The position numbers and the translations under genes are program-made. Positions 7,492-15,352 of a stretch of 47,845 nucleotides of DNA are shown in pieces. The DNA comes from Pengzhenrongella frigida. Its GTDB lineage: Bacteria; Actinomycetota; Actinomycetes; Actinomycetales; Cellulomonadaceae. How positions within the stretch are numbered: the stretch's first letter is position 1; each line of letters starts with the position of its first letter. The notes under the pieces are model-generated. The model had not been told where the DNA came from. It did not search any database and saw nothing but the letters and a program-made list of their open reading frames with translations. The stretch covers positions 1 through 47,845 of the forward strand of contig NZ_SDWW01000036.1 in NCBI RefSeq assembly GCF_004168625.1, given 5' to 3'.

Positions 7492-9498
7492 CTAGAACAC
7501 GTTGATGACGATGGTGCTCCCCTTTGGTGCGGTCTTCCCCGCGCCGCCGGCTGGTGTCTGCGAGTACACGATATTCAGGGGAGAGAAGCCCTGCGGGTTC
7601 CGTACCTCGACCTTGAATCCGGCCGCCGTGATCGCCTCCGAAGCCTTCTTCGAGTTCTGGCCGTACACGTCAGGCACTTCGATCATCTCCGGCCCCTGCG
7701 ACACCGTGATCGTCACCGTGTCCAGCCGGTGCCCCGCGACCCCCTGCTTCGGGTCCTGGTCGATCACGCGGCCGGCGTCGACCGTGTCGCTGAACGCGGG
7801 CACCGCCGCAACCGCCAGGCCCAGCCCTTCGAGGTCCTTGGTGGCCTGCTCCTGGGTGGCGCCGATCACGGAGATGATGGTCAGCGGCGCTCGGCCCTGC
7901 GAGACGGTCAGCACGATCTCGGTGCCGACCTCGAGGCTGGCGTTCGGCTCGGCCGAGACGGCCATCACCGACCCGACCGCGGCGACGTCGTCGTATGGCG
8001 TGATCGAGTCGCCGACCGTGAAGCGTGCGGCCACCAGGGCCGCGGAGGCGTCGTCGAAGCTCATGCCGACCAGGCCCTCGGGCACGGTCGTCATCTCCGG
8101 ACCCTGCGAGACCCTGAGCTCGACCGAGCCGTCCTTGCGGATGCGCGCGTCGGCGCCGGGATCGGTCGAGACGACCACTCCCGGGACGGCAGTGTCGAAG
8201 ACCGAGACCGCGGTCGTGTCGAGCCCCGCCAGGGTGAGGACCGACTCCGCGCTCTCCTGCTGGGTCCCGATGACGTCGGGCACCGCGGTGAACGCGCCCG
8301 GCCCGATCTTCACGAACCACCACGTCCCGGCGGCGAGCAGAGCAGCCACGAGCAGGGTGATCGCCGCGACCCGCAGGTTCCGCCGTCGTCGGGCAGGCGC
8401 GGTCGCGGCCCGCTCCTCGGCCACGATCTGCGCCGGGGTGCGGACGCCGGTCCCGATGGCGAGCGCGATCGTGCCGCCCGAGGAGGCGACGTCGAGGCGC
8501 GCCGTCGCGCCGGCGTCGGGATCGCTCGCGAGCGGACCGCTGCCGGACGACTCCGCGGGAGCGCCGTCGTCGTCGGGTGCCTCGGTCGCCGTGGGCAGGA
8601 CGAAGGACGGCGGGATGTCTGCGTGGCGTGCGAGGGTCTCGTCGTCGAGCAGGGCGTGCGTGCGCCGGACGAGGTCGAGGGCCGCGGCGGCGTCGACCGG
8701 CCGGTTCTCGGGTTCCCGCGCGGCGAGCGCGCTGACGAGCCCGTCGATCTCCGGCGGAAGCCAGTGGACCAGGTCGGACGGCACGGGGATGTCCGAGTTG
8801 ACGTGCAGGTACGCCACCTGGATGGGGGTCTCGCCCGTGTACGGCTGGCGACCCGTGATCATCTCGTAGAGCAGGATGCCGGCCGAGTAGATGTCGGTGC
8901 GAGCGTCGCACACGCCCATGGCCACGAGCTCGGGCGCGAGGTACGCGACCGTGCCGAACACGGTGCCGGTGGTGGTGGACGTGACCTCGGTGACCGCGCG
9001 GGCCAGTCCGAAGTCCGCGAGCTTGATGCGCCCGTCGGTGGCCAGCAGGACGTTCTCCGGCTTGATGTCGCGATGCACCAGCCCGGTGCGGTGCGCGGCG
9101 GCCAACCCGTCCAGCACCCGCTCGAGGATGGTGAACGACTCCGCCACGGTCAGCGCGCCGCGCTCGCCCAGGTGGCGGCGCAGGTTCACGCCGTCGACGT
9201 ACTCCATCGTCAGGTAGCTGGTCTCGCCGTCGACCCCCTGGTCGAGGACGCCGACGAGGGCCGGGTGGGTGAGGCGGGCCGCGGCCCGTGCCTCGCGCCG
9301 GAACCGGGCGATGAACGCGGCGCCGGCCGTTCCCTCGGCGAGGTGCGGGTGCATGACCTTGAGCGCGACCTCACGGTCGAGCCGGCGGTCGACTGCGAGA
9401 TAGACGGTCGCCATCCCGCCCCGGGCGATGCGGGAGACGACTTCATAGCGGCCGTCGACCAGGCGGCCGACGAGCGGGTCGGTGATAGTGGCTCCCAC
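7492..9498 (-). CDS. pknL: PASTA-domain Ser/Thr protein kinase (PknL-like)
   Basis: This 668-residue membrane kinase would sense cell-wall fragments and phosphorylate cytosolic targets. The kinase domain (about residues 15-280) has the Gly-rich loop IARGGMATVY, VALKVM, the catalytic HRDIKPENVLL (about 139), DFGLA and APE. A disordered linker, an Arg cluster and one membrane helix (about 369-392) follow, then four extracellular PASTA repeats to the C-terminus. The start is uncertain. The in-frame TTG 9528, ATG 9507 and GTG 9498 are all possible. I chose 9498 because a minus-strand TAGGAT box ends 7 nt before it, and because the resulting N-terminus resembles that of mycobacterial PknL as I recall it. 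It lies 36 bp downstream of the LysM transglycosylase gene. Rv2175c, a known PknL substrate in M. tuberculosis, has its homologue nearby. Confidence 0.9.
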   Translation of the reverse strand: MGATITDPLVGRLVDGRYEVVSRIARGGMATVYLAVDRRLDREVALKVMHPHLAEGTAGAAFIARFRREARAAARLTHPALVGVLDQGVDGETSYLTMEYVDGVNLRRHLGERGALTVAESFTILERVLDGLAAAHRTGLVHRDIKPENVLLATDGRIKLADFGLARAVTEVTSTTTGTVFGTVAYLAPELVAMGVCDARTDIYSAGILLYEMITGRQPYTGETPIQVAYLHVNSDIPVPSDLVHWLPPEIDGLVSALAAREPENRPVDAAAALDLVRRTHALLDDETLARHADIPPSFVLPTATEAPDDDGAPAESSGSGPLASDPDAGATARLDVASSGGTIALAIGTGVRTPAQIVAEERAATAPARRRRNLRVAAITLLVAALLAAGTWWFVKIGPGAFTAVPDVIGTQQESAESVLTLAGLDTTAVSVFDTAVPGVVVSTDPGADARIRKDGSVELRVSQGPEMTTVPEGLVGMSFDDASAALVAARFTVGDSITPYDDVAAVGSVMAVSAEPNASLEVGTEIVLTVSQGRAPLTIISVIGATQEQATKDLEGLGLAVAAVPAFSDTVDAGRVIDQDPKQGVAGHRLDTVTITVSQGPEMIEVPDVYGQNSKKASEAITAAGFKVEVRNPQGFSPLNIVYSQTPAGGAGKTAPKGSTIVINVF

Positions 9499-9505
9499 GG
9501 GTGCC

Positions 9506-9511
9506 ATCCTA
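9506..9511 (-). promoter_or_regulatory. -10 box of a possible leaderless pknL promoter
   Basis: On the minus strand TAGGAT is followed by 7 nt and then a GTG (9498). The in-frame ATG at 9507 overlaps this box, so both readings cannot hold for one transcript. Confidence 0.35.
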
Positions 9512-9534
9512 CGGTCGGGGCTCGACAACGCCCG

Positions 9535-10965
9535 TCAGCGGAACCGCGACATGTGGGTCTGGATGTTGGCGACGTAGACCCGGGTGTCCGAGAACATGCC
9601 GTTTCGCCGCACCGACGACGACCCCTGGTAGTAGCCGGCGATGGCGGTCGGGAGGTCGGCGCCCGTGCGCACCAGCTGGCGCAGGATGGCGACGCCGGCG
9701 GTGACGTTGTCGTCGGGGTCGAGCAGGTTGAGGTGGCGGCCGACCAGCTGGGACGCCCACTCACCCGAGGTCGGGATGACCTGCATGGTGCCGATGGCGT
9801 TGGCGGGGGAGACCGCGGTGTGGTTGAACCCGGACTCCTGGAAGGCGATCGCCTGAGCCAGCGCCGGGTCGACGCCCATGGCGCTGGCCGTGGCGGCCAC
9901 CTTGGCCTGCATCTGCGCCTTGGACGGGACACCGAGGCTGAGCAGGGTCGCCTTGTTGAGGTTGGCGGACGCGACCACCGCTTCCGGGTACGTGCGGCCG
10001 GCGAACGTGCTGCCGACCAGCTTGACCGTCGGCGCTGCGGTCGAGGCCGAGGCGCCGGGGATCGTCAGCTGCTGGCCGATGCGGATGAGCGAGCGGGCGC
10101 CGAGCGAGTTGGCGCTGGTGATCGCCGCGACGGTGGTGCCGTGGCGGGTGGCGATGCTGGAGACGGTGTCGCCGGACACGACGCGGTAGGTCGCGGTGGC
10201 GGCGACGGGGTTCGAGACCGCGACGGCGGTCGGGGCGGCGCCGGTCGCGGAGCCACCGGTGACGGACAGCTGCTGGCCGACGCGGATGAACGCGCGGGCG
10301 TCGAGCCCGTTCGCGCTGATCAGTGCCGCGACCGTGGTGCCGTGGCGGGCGGCGATGCCGGAGACGGTGTCGCCGGACACCACGCGGTACGTGGCGGCCG
10401 TCGCGGCGGGCGCGGCGGCGACCGCGGCGGTGGCGGTGCTCCCGGCGGCGCCGGGGATGGACAGCTGCTGGCCGACGCGGATGAACGCGCGGGCGTCGAG
10501 CCCGTTCGCGGTGACGATCGCGGCGACCGAGGTGCCGTACCGGGCGGCCAGGTGCGAGACCGTCTCTCCGGACGCGACGGTGTGGCCGGCCGCCTGGGTG
10601 GACGCGGGAGCGGCGGCAGCGACCGGAGCGGCGGGTGCGCCGCCCGCCGTGGGGATCGTCAGCTGCTGACCGATCCGGATCTTCGCGGCGTTGGCGAGAT
10701 TGTTCGCGCGCGAGATCGCGCTGACGGACGCTCCGGTGCGGGCGGCGATGTGGCTCACCGTGTCGCCGGTGCGCACCACGTAGGTCTCGTCGGCGTGCGC
10801 GGCACCGCCGACGGCGACCGAGGCGACGGCCAGGGCGAGCGTGGCCCCGGTTCCGGTCGCGACGCGGCGTCGGGTGCGCGTCGAGGGGGCCGGTCGTGCG
10901 CCCGCGGGCTGCGCGTCGTCGAGGTGCCCGGGGGCGCCAGGGCGGACGTTGCCGTGCTGGGTCAT
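9535..10965 (-). CDS. Secreted LysM-repeat lytic transglycosylase
   Basis: This 476-residue protein is exported and would bind and cleave peptidoglycan. An extended N-region with RTRRR leads a hydrophobic core (ATLALAVASVAVGGAAHA), with likely cleavage after residue 58. Four LysM modules follow (about 60-105, 120-165, 185-230 and 250-295), each with the pattern xYxVxxGDTVSxIAxRxGT...IRIGQQLxIP and separated by Ala-rich linkers. The C-terminal part (about 340-476) is an SLT/goose-lysozyme-like domain with the catalytic Glu in AIAFQESGFNHTAVSPANAIGTMQV and a closing AIAGYYQGSSSV. AGAGGT lies 6 nt before the ATG. Three 9-bp GTCACA repeats lie just upstream. pknL follows on the same strand. Confidence 0.9.
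   Translation of the reverse strand: MTQHGNVRPGAPGHLDDAQPAGARPAPSTRTRRRVATGTGATLALAVASVAVGGAAHADETYVVRTGDTVSHIAARTGASVSAISRANNLANAAKIRIGQQLTIPTAGGAPAAPVAAAAPASTQAAGHTVASGETVSHLAARYGTSVAAIVTANGLDARAFIRVGQQLSIPGAAGSTATAAVAAAPAATAATYRVVSGDTVSGIAARHGTTVAALISANGLDARAFIRVGQQLSVTGGSATGAAPTAVAVSNPVAATATYRVVSGDTVSSIATRHGTTVAAITSANSLGARSLIRIGQQLTIPGASASTAAPTVKLVGSTFAGRTYPEAVVASANLNKATLLSLGVPSKAQMQAKVAATASAMGVDPALAQAIAFQESGFNHTAVSPANAIGTMQVIPTSGEWASQLVGRHLNLLDPDDNVTAGVAILRQLVRTGADLPTAIAGYYQGSSSVRRNGMFSDTRVYVANIQTHMSRFR
10264..10315. repeat. 52-bp direct repeat, copy 1 (LysM-coding)
   Basis: This 52-bp stretch, coding for the end of one LysM module, is identical to 10459-10510, which lies 195 bp (65 codons) away. 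Such identity in DNA, beyond what the protein repeat needs, points to recent duplication or gene conversion. Confidence 0.85.
10459..10510. repeat. 52-bp direct repeat, copy 2 (LysM-coding)
   Basis: This is the identical partner of 10264-10315. Recombination between the copies would remove exactly one 65-residue LysM-plus-linker unit in frame. Confidence 0.85.
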
Positions 10966-11000
10966 GGTCGGACCTCTGTGACGTGAGTGATGAATGGGGC

Positions 11001-11027
11001 CTGTGTGACTGATGTGACTGGTGTGAC
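11001..11027 (-). promoter_or_regulatory. Three 9-bp direct repeats, MtrA-box-like
   Basis: Read on the minus strand the stretch is GTCACACCA-GTCACATCA-GTCACACAG, three GTCACA units at exact 9-bp spacing. A further GTCACA lies at 10977-10982, 27 bp (three periods) away. As I recall, the MtrA motif in mycobacteria is two 9-bp direct repeats of GTCACAgcg, and MtrA controls cell-wall hydrolases. The array lies 36-62 bp upstream of the LysM transglycosylase ATG, over its likely -35 region, and also faces the Rv2175c-like gene. MtrA binding is inference. Confidence 0.55.
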
Positions 11028-11132
11028 AACAACGAACGTACTGCGTCGCGGCCGAGGGCGAAAGGCAGGCAGGGAGTTCGACCCGGCGACGCCGCTTTGT
11101 CCCGGTCCGTTCGGCTCAGCCGGGCCTGTGCG

Positions 11133-11138
11133 TACTCT
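11133..11138 (+). promoter_or_regulatory. -10 box of a probable leaderless promoter
   Basis: TACTCT is followed by 7 nt and then GTG 11146. It decides the start of the Rv2175c-like gene against longer in-frame readings. Confidence 0.5.
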
Positions 11139-11145
11139 GTCCTTC

Positions 11146-11586
11146 GTGACGGACAACTCAGCTCTTGATTCCCTGGTGGGCGAATGGCTCACCGTGCCCG
11201 AGGTCGCCGACCGGCTCGGTATCGACGCCGGCAAGGTGCGCCGCCTGGTCCATGAGGGCCGCCTGGCGGTCGTCCGGCGTGGCCGTTCCTCGGTGGTGTC
11301 GGTCCCGGCGGACTTCCTCGTGCCTGAGCACCTGGAGAACCCGGCCAACTCGACCCTGAACAAGCCGGAGCCGGAGCCCGACGAGTATGGCGTCCCCGCC
11401 CCGCGGTGGGCCGTGCTGGCCTCGCTCTACGGCACCTTCACCTTGCTGCGCGACGCCGGTTTCGCGGACGATGAGGCGATCGAGTGGCTCTTCACCCCCG
11501 ATACGACCCTCGGTGAGACTCCGATCAGCGCGATGCGGACGGGACGGAAGACCGCGGTGCGTCGCATCGCCATGACCCTGCTGTAG
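11146..11586 (+). CDS. Rv2175c-family DNA-binding protein
   Basis: This 146-residue protein has an N-terminal winged helix-turn-helix (WLTVPEVADRLGIDAGKVRRLVHEGRL, about residues 14-41), a short basic strand (VVRRGRSSVVSVP) and a C-terminal helical domain (WAVLASLYGTFTLLRDAGFADDEAIEWLF) that ends RKTAVRRIAMTLL. This is the layout of M. tuberculosis Rv2175c, which binds DNA and is phosphorylated by PknL. The GTG at 11146 is chosen from the TACTCT box 7 nt upstream. It diverges from the LysM transglycosylase and converges with the polyprenyl synthase. Many annotations misname the family as excisionase-like; I see no mobile element here. The physiological target is unknown. Confidence 0.85.
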   Translation: MTDNSALDSLVGEWLTVPEVADRLGIDAGKVRRLVHEGRLAVVRRGRSSVVSVPADFLVPEHLENPANSTLNKPEPEPDEYGVPAPRWAVLASLYGTFTLLRDAGFADDEAIEWLFTPDTTLGETPISAMRTGRKTAVRRIAMTLL

Positions 11587-11614
11587 GGCGTCGCGCACGG
11601 CCCCGGGCGCACGC

Positions 11615-12724
11615 TCAGGCGCGACGATCGATCGCCGCGTGACCGAGCCGCGCGAGCATCTCGGCGCCCGGTTCGTCGAGCGTCGCCGCCGCCAGGGCGG
11701 TGAAGGCTCGTGACGACAGCTCCGCGATGAGCGTCTCCACCTCGTCCGGCGCACCCGTCGCGGCGATCGCGGCCGCGACGGTCGCGACGTCGTCGTCGGC
11801 CAGGTCGCGAATCCCGAGCCGCTCGCGCAGCAGCGCGCGCTGCGCCTCGTCGCCCGCGGCCATCGCGCGGGCGACCAGCACGGTCCGCTTGCCTTCGCGC
11901 AGGTCGTCGCCGGCCGGTTTGCCGGTGGTGGCCGGGTCACCGAACACCCCGAGCAGGTCGTCGCGCAGCTGGAAGGCCTCACCGAGCGGGAGGCCGAACG
12001 CAGACGACGACGCGAGCGTGTCGGCGTCGGCCCCGGCGAGCGCGGCGCCGAGACCCAGCGGGTGCTCGACGCTGTAGCGGGCCGACTTCGCCCGGATCAC
12101 CTCGCGCGCGCGGGCCTCGTCGGCCACCGGGTCCATGCCCCAGGGCAGCACCTGCGCGAGCATGTCGAGGTACTGGCCCACGGTGACCTCGGTGCGCATC
12201 CGGTCGAAGATCCGCCGGGCGACGGGTCCGACCTCGGCCGGGAACTCGGCCAGGGCGCGATTGAACTCCGCGTCGCTGGCGACCAGGGCGAGGTCGCCGA
12301 GCAGGATCGCGGCGGCTTCCCCGAACCGCCGGGAGTCACCGGTCCAGCCCGACCGCTGGTGCAGCGCCTCGAACGTCCGGTGGGCGGTCCGGTGGCCGCG
12401 CCGGGTGTCCGAGTCGTCCATGACGTCGTCGTGGAAGAGCGCGGCCGCCTGGAACAGCTCGAGGGCGGCGCCGACGCGCAGCACGGCGCCGGCGAGCGGG
12501 GAGTCCGGTCGGCCGCCATGGGCGCGCCACGACCAGTAGCAGAACGCCGCCCGCAGCCGCTTGCCGCCGGACAGCATCTCGGCGACGGCGTCCGCGAGCA
12601 CCGCGCTGTCGACCCCGAGACAGGCGAGGACGGGCCGCTGTTCGGCGATGTGCTCGGCCAGCAGGGCGTCCACCCGACGGCGGACGTCCTCGACATCGAC
12701 CGGTGCGTTCAGAGTCGGGATCAC
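11615..12724 (-). CDS. idsA: Polyprenyl (geranylgeranyl-type) diphosphate synthase
   Basis: This 369-residue cytosolic trans-prenyltransferase extends allylic diphosphates with isopentenyl diphosphate, giving precursors for quinones, carotenoids or lipid carriers. The first Asp-rich motif is DDVMDDSDTRRG (about residues 98-109). SGGKRLR (about 52-58) binds IPP. GDDLREGKRT follows the second Asp-rich motif DDLLGVFGD (about 255-263). Residues before the first motif are Ala/Leu (ALFHDD), which in this family allows C20 or longer products; the product length is not certain. The GTG start has a minus-strand TAGGCT box 6 nt upstream. The lipoprotein gene lies upstream on the same strand (19-nt gap). 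M. tuberculosis idsA2 sits in the equivalent place near pknL. Confidence 0.9.
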   Translation of the reverse strand: MIPTLNAPVDVEDVRRRVDALLAEHIAEQRPVLACLGVDSAVLADAVAEMLSGGKRLRAAFCYWSWRAHGGRPDSPLAGAVLRVGAALELFQAAALFHDDVMDDSDTRRGHRTAHRTFEALHQRSGWTGDSRRFGEAAAILLGDLALVASDAEFNRALAEFPAEVGPVARRIFDRMRTEVTVGQYLDMLAQVLPWGMDPVADEARAREVIRAKSARYSVEHPLGLGAALAGADADTLASSSAFGLPLGEAFQLRDDLLGVFGDPATTGKPAGDDLREGKRTVLVARAMAAGDEAQRALLRERLGIRDLADDDVATVAAAIAATGAPDEVETLIAELSSRAFTALAAATLDEPGAEMLARLGHAAIDRRA

Positions 12725-12730
12725 GGTGGC

Positions 12731-12736
12731 AGCCTA
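12731..12736 (-). promoter_or_regulatory. -10 box of a probable leaderless promoter (idsA)
   Basis: On the minus strand TAGGCT is followed by gccacc (6 nt) and then the GTG at 12724. It lies inside the 19-nt gap after the lipoprotein stop. Confidence 0.45.
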
Positions 12737-12743
12737 GGTCGGC

Positions 12744-13376
12744 TCAGCCGGCGGTGCGGAGCCGGCCGCCGATCGTGACCGTTCGGACGCCGTCCCGGTC
12801 GAGCACGCCGATGACCAGCACCTCGTCCCCGGCGGACCGGGTGAACGTCGTCTGGGCGGCCAGGGCCGCATCCGGCGTCGTCTGCTCGGCCTCGGCGAAC
12901 CCGCCGGCGGTCAGGGTCTGGCGGTAGACGTCGACGATCTGCGTCGCGGACAGCACCGTCCGCAGGTTGAGGCTGACCTGATAGGCGCTCGAGTCGCCGA
13001 CCGGGTCGACCGACGAGACGAGCACCTCCACGCCGGCGGGGACGGGCAAGAGGTCGCTCGGGAACCCCGGCGCGAGGCCGCCGACCGTGGAGTTCGGGTC
13101 GGGCTCCTCGTTGAGCAGGGGGGTCGGGGCCGGCGTGGGGGGCAGCAGCGTCGGGTCGGCAGCCTTCGACGCGGCAGCGCTCGACGGGGTGGCTGACGCG
13201 CTGGTGTCGGCCGCCGGTCCGCCCGATGCGCAACCCACGAGCACCGCGCACACCAGCACGCCCAGCGCCGCGGTGCGGGCTCGGCGGGTCGGGCGGGCAG
13301 CGCTGGATCCGACGGGGAGGTCCGCCGGGAGCCGACGACCGACCGCGCCGACCGTCAGGTTCCCGTCGATTCGCAC
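12744..13376 (-). CDS. Putative secreted lipoprotein
   Basis: This 210-residue protein has an Arg-containing N-region (RPTRRARTA), a hydrophobic core and a lipobox LVGC with Cys at residue 49, so it is probably lipid-anchored outside the membrane. A disordered Ser/Ala/Pro stretch follows (about 50-90). The remaining ~115 residues form a small alpha/beta domain (VEVLVSSVDPVGDSSAYQVS...TQIVDVYRQTLTAGGF...FTRSAGDEVLVIGVLDRDG). The family is not recognised. The signal peptide is unusually long, so a later start inside it is possible. The GTG at 13376 has a TACGGT box 6 nt upstream. It diverges from the DUF4192 gene and precedes idsA. Confidence 0.78.
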   Translation of the reverse strand: MRIDGNLTVGAVGRRLPADLPVGSSAARPTRRARTAALGVLVCAVLVGCASGGPAADTSASATPSSAAASKAADPTLLPPTPAPTPLLNEEPDPNSTVGGLAPGFPSDLLPVPAGVEVLVSSVDPVGDSSAYQVSLNLRTVLSATQIVDVYRQTLTAGGFAEAEQTTPDAALAAQTTFTRSAGDEVLVIGVLDRDGVRTVTIGGRLRTAG

Positions 13377-13382
13377 CCCGCA

Positions 13383-13388
13383 ACCGTA
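13383..13388 (-). promoter_or_regulatory. -10 box of a probable leaderless promoter (lipoprotein gene)
   Basis: On the minus strand TACGGT is followed by tgcggg (6 nt) and the GTG at 13376. Confidence 0.45.
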
Positions 13389-13519
13389 ACCGCGCCGGCA
13401 GGGGGGATCGGAGCGTTTCCCTGCTTCTCACCCGACCACAGCCCGGGCACGCGTGGCACCGTCCACATCTGGGCGCGGGGACCTCCCCGCACCGCTCACT
13501 GGTGCGGTCTCCTGCGGTC

Positions 13520-14698
13520 ATGGATGCCACCACGATTCGGGTTCGCGAGCCCCGAGAGCTGCTCGCCCTGCTGCCCCACCAGCTGGGGTTCCGTCCACAG
13601 GAGAGCGCCGTCGCGGTCTCGCTGCGACACCCGCGCGGCCGGGTCGGACTGATCGCGCGGGTGGATCTCGACGACCTGGGCGATGTCGTGGGTGGCCCCC
13701 AGCTCGCGCGGGGGCTCGTCTCCCACCTCGTGTCCGACGGCGCCATCCGGGCCGTGCTCGTGCTCTACACGGCCGAGGACCCGCGGTACCCCGCAGCGGG
13801 CCGACCGTGGGCCGCCGGCTCCGGCGTGCCCCGACGAGCCACGCTCGCGCGGGCCGCCGCCGAGCAGTTCCGGGAGTCGGCAGTGCCCTTCCTGCCGGAC
13901 GTCGCGGTCTGGGTGGTCGCGCGCTCGGGGTACCTGTCGCTGGACTGCGCCGATGAGGCCTGCTGCCCGCCGGGGGGACGCCCGCTGCGCGACCTCGACG
14001 AGACGATGGTCTCCGCGCACATGGTGCTCGCGGGCTCGCTGGTCGCGGACTCGCGCGACGACCTCGCCCGGATCAGCCCCGCCGCCGCGCAGGCGCGGCA
14101 CAACACCGCGCGGGTGGCGCAGCGGTCGAGGGCGCGCCGGGTCGAGGCTCGGGCCGCAGGGGCCTGGGCGGAGCACCGGTGGCGCGCCGAGGGCCTGGCC
14201 TCCTGGCGGGATGCGATGGAACGGAGCCTGGCCGGCGTCGCGGGCGCACCGCCGGCCGTCCTCGGGCGGATCGAGGCAGCGCTCACCGACGTGCGGGTCC
14301 GGGACGCGGTGCTCCTCGCGCTCGTACCCGGCACCGGCGACCTGCCGGAGCGGACGCTGGTCGGCCCCACGGAGCGCGCCGTGGGGGAGGTGGCGGCGAG
14401 CACGTCCGACGCGCTGGGGGTGATCCTGGATCCGCATCGAGGGGTGCCGCCCGACGACGAGCTCGTCACGGCGGGGGTCGACGTGCTCGAGCGGGTGGTC
14501 GCCCACACGCGGACCCCCGACCAGGCCGCGGCGCTCACGCTGCTCGCCCTGATCGCCTGGTGGCGGGCCGACGGCGCCCGGGCCGGCGTGCTGCTGGACC
14601 GTGCGCTCGGCGTCGATCCGGACCACCGGCTGGCCCGGCTGCTCAACGATGCGGTCACCAGGGGGCTCTCTCCGGGGTGGATGCGCAAGCCCGCCTGA
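13520..14698 (+). CDS. DUF4192 family protein
   Basis: This 392-residue protein of unknown function has the DUF4192 opening (IRVREPRELLALLPHQLGFRPQESAVAVSLR, about residues 5-35), a middle region with ADEACCPPGGRPL and a long Ala/Arg-rich helical stretch, and a C-terminal TPR-like part (AALTLLALIAWWRADGARAGVLLDRALGVDPDHRLARLLNDAV). It has no signal peptide or membrane helix and appears cytosolic. The ATG at 13520 is chosen because the conserved domain begins right after it; GTG 13502 is an in-frame alternative. It is common and often near sigA in actinobacteria, as here. I infer no biochemical role. Confidence 0.85.
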   Translation: MDATTIRVREPRELLALLPHQLGFRPQESAVAVSLRHPRGRVGLIARVDLDDLGDVVGGPQLARGLVSHLVSDGAIRAVLVLYTAEDPRYPAAGRPWAAGSGVPRRATLARAAAEQFRESAVPFLPDVAVWVVARSGYLSLDCADEACCPPGGRPLRDLDETMVSAHMVLAGSLVADSRDDLARISPAAAQARHNTARVAQRSRARRVEARAAGAWAEHRWRAEGLASWRDAMERSLAGVAGAPPAVLGRIEAALTDVRVRDAVLLALVPGTGDLPERTLVGPTERAVGEVAASTSDALGVILDPHRGVPPDDELVTAGVDVLERVVAHTRTPDQAAALTLLALIAWWRADGARAGVLLDRALGVDPDHRLARLLNDAVTRGLSPGWMRKPA

Positions 14699-14730
14699 GC
14701 GCCGCGAGACGACCGGACCTCCGTCCCCGG

Positions 14731-14755
14731 CGGTACCTGACCCGCTCAGGTACCG
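14731..14755. promoter_or_regulatory. Perfect inverted repeat before the universal stress gene
   Basis: CGGTACCTGA (14731-14740) and TCAGGTACCG (14746-14755) are perfect 10-bp arms around CCCGC. The right arm contains TACCGT (14751-14756), a TAnnnT-type -10 for the following gene. It may be an operator over the promoter or, less likely without a U-tract, a terminator for the DUF4192 gene. Confidence 0.45.
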
Positions 14756-14798
14756 TCGGATGAGCGGCTGGGGCCGGCAGCAGTGCAATGGAGGACAC

Positions 14799-15218
14799 AT
14801 GAGCATCGTCGTGGGCTACCTCGCCACTCCGGAAGGCAGAACGGCACTCGAGGCGGCCACGGTCGAGGCGCAGAACCGCTCGACCCACCTCGTGGTGGTC
14901 ACGAGCCACCAGGGCAACGGTCGGGACGAGCGCGTTCGGCTCGACGAGGAGCGGGAGCTCGACGAGGTCAGCGTCGGGCTCGAGCTGCGCGGCGTCTCGC
15001 ACGAGATCCGGCTGGTCGCCCGCAGCAAGGACGTCGCGGACGACCTCATCGCAGCGGCGCAGGAGAACGACGGCTCGCTCATCGTGATCGGACTGCGTCG
15101 TCGCAGCCCGGTCGGCAAGCTCATCCTCGGGGTGAATGCCCAGCGGATCCTGTTGGGCGCACCGTGTCCGGTGCTGGCCGTGAAACCGGCACTTGCCGTC
15201 AAATCACCCGAGGAATGA
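14799..15218 (+). CDS. Universal stress protein family protein
   Basis: This 139-residue single-domain UspA-type protein has an N-terminal strand [20 protein letters not shown] and the C-terminal nucleotide-binding region [34 protein letters not shown] (about residues 93-126). The GxRRxxPxGKxxxGxxxxxxL pattern resembles the ATP-binding loop G-2x-G-9x-G(S/T), with Asn-Ala-Gln in place of the usual Ser, so binding is likely but not certain. GGAGG lies 4 nt before the ATG. It sits between DUF4192 and sigA with its own promoter-like inverted repeat. A role in stress tolerance is assumed from the family. Confidence 0.85.
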   Translation: MSIVVGYLATPEGRTALEAATVEAQNRSTHLVVVTSHQGNGRDERVRLDEERELDEVSVGLELRGVSHEIRLVARSKDVADDLIAAAQENDGSLIVIGLRRRSPVGKLILGVNAQRILLGAPCPVLAVKPALAVKSPEE

Positions 15219-15294
15219 TCCGCCGGTCCCGTTCGTTGGGCAGGTCTAGCCTCCTCGAGGCAGTCTTCGGCCGAGCGCAACGCGACCCGGCCGG

Positions 15295-15300
15295 TACAAT
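15295..15300 (+). promoter_or_regulatory. -10 box for the principal sigma factor gene
   Basis: TACAAT, close to the housekeeping consensus TATAAT, lies 52 nt before the GTG at 15353. No clear -35 is present at 16-18 bp. The leader of about 45 nt ends with GAAAGG at 15341-15346. Confidence 0.5.
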
Positions 15301-15352
15301 ATCGAAGTACCCGGACCTCGTCTCCGGGCTAGGCGCTGCCGAAAGGTCGTTC

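Noticed and set aside
10060-10780. The regular repeats in this stretch as a CRISPR array
   Set aside because: The repeats code in frame for LysM modules, are spaced by coding linkers and are not uniform short repeats with unique spacers.
7489-10986. A 1165-codon plus-strand open frame across pknL and the LysM gene
   Set aside because: It is antisense to two well-supported genes, has no recognisable domain and is Arg/Gly/Asp-rich, as expected of the complementary frame of high-GC coding DNA.
11146-11586. An excisionase or phage regulator (helix-turn-helix similar to MerR/Xis types)
   Set aside because: The C-terminal domain and the pknL neighbourhood fit Rv2175c, and no integrase or attachment site is present.
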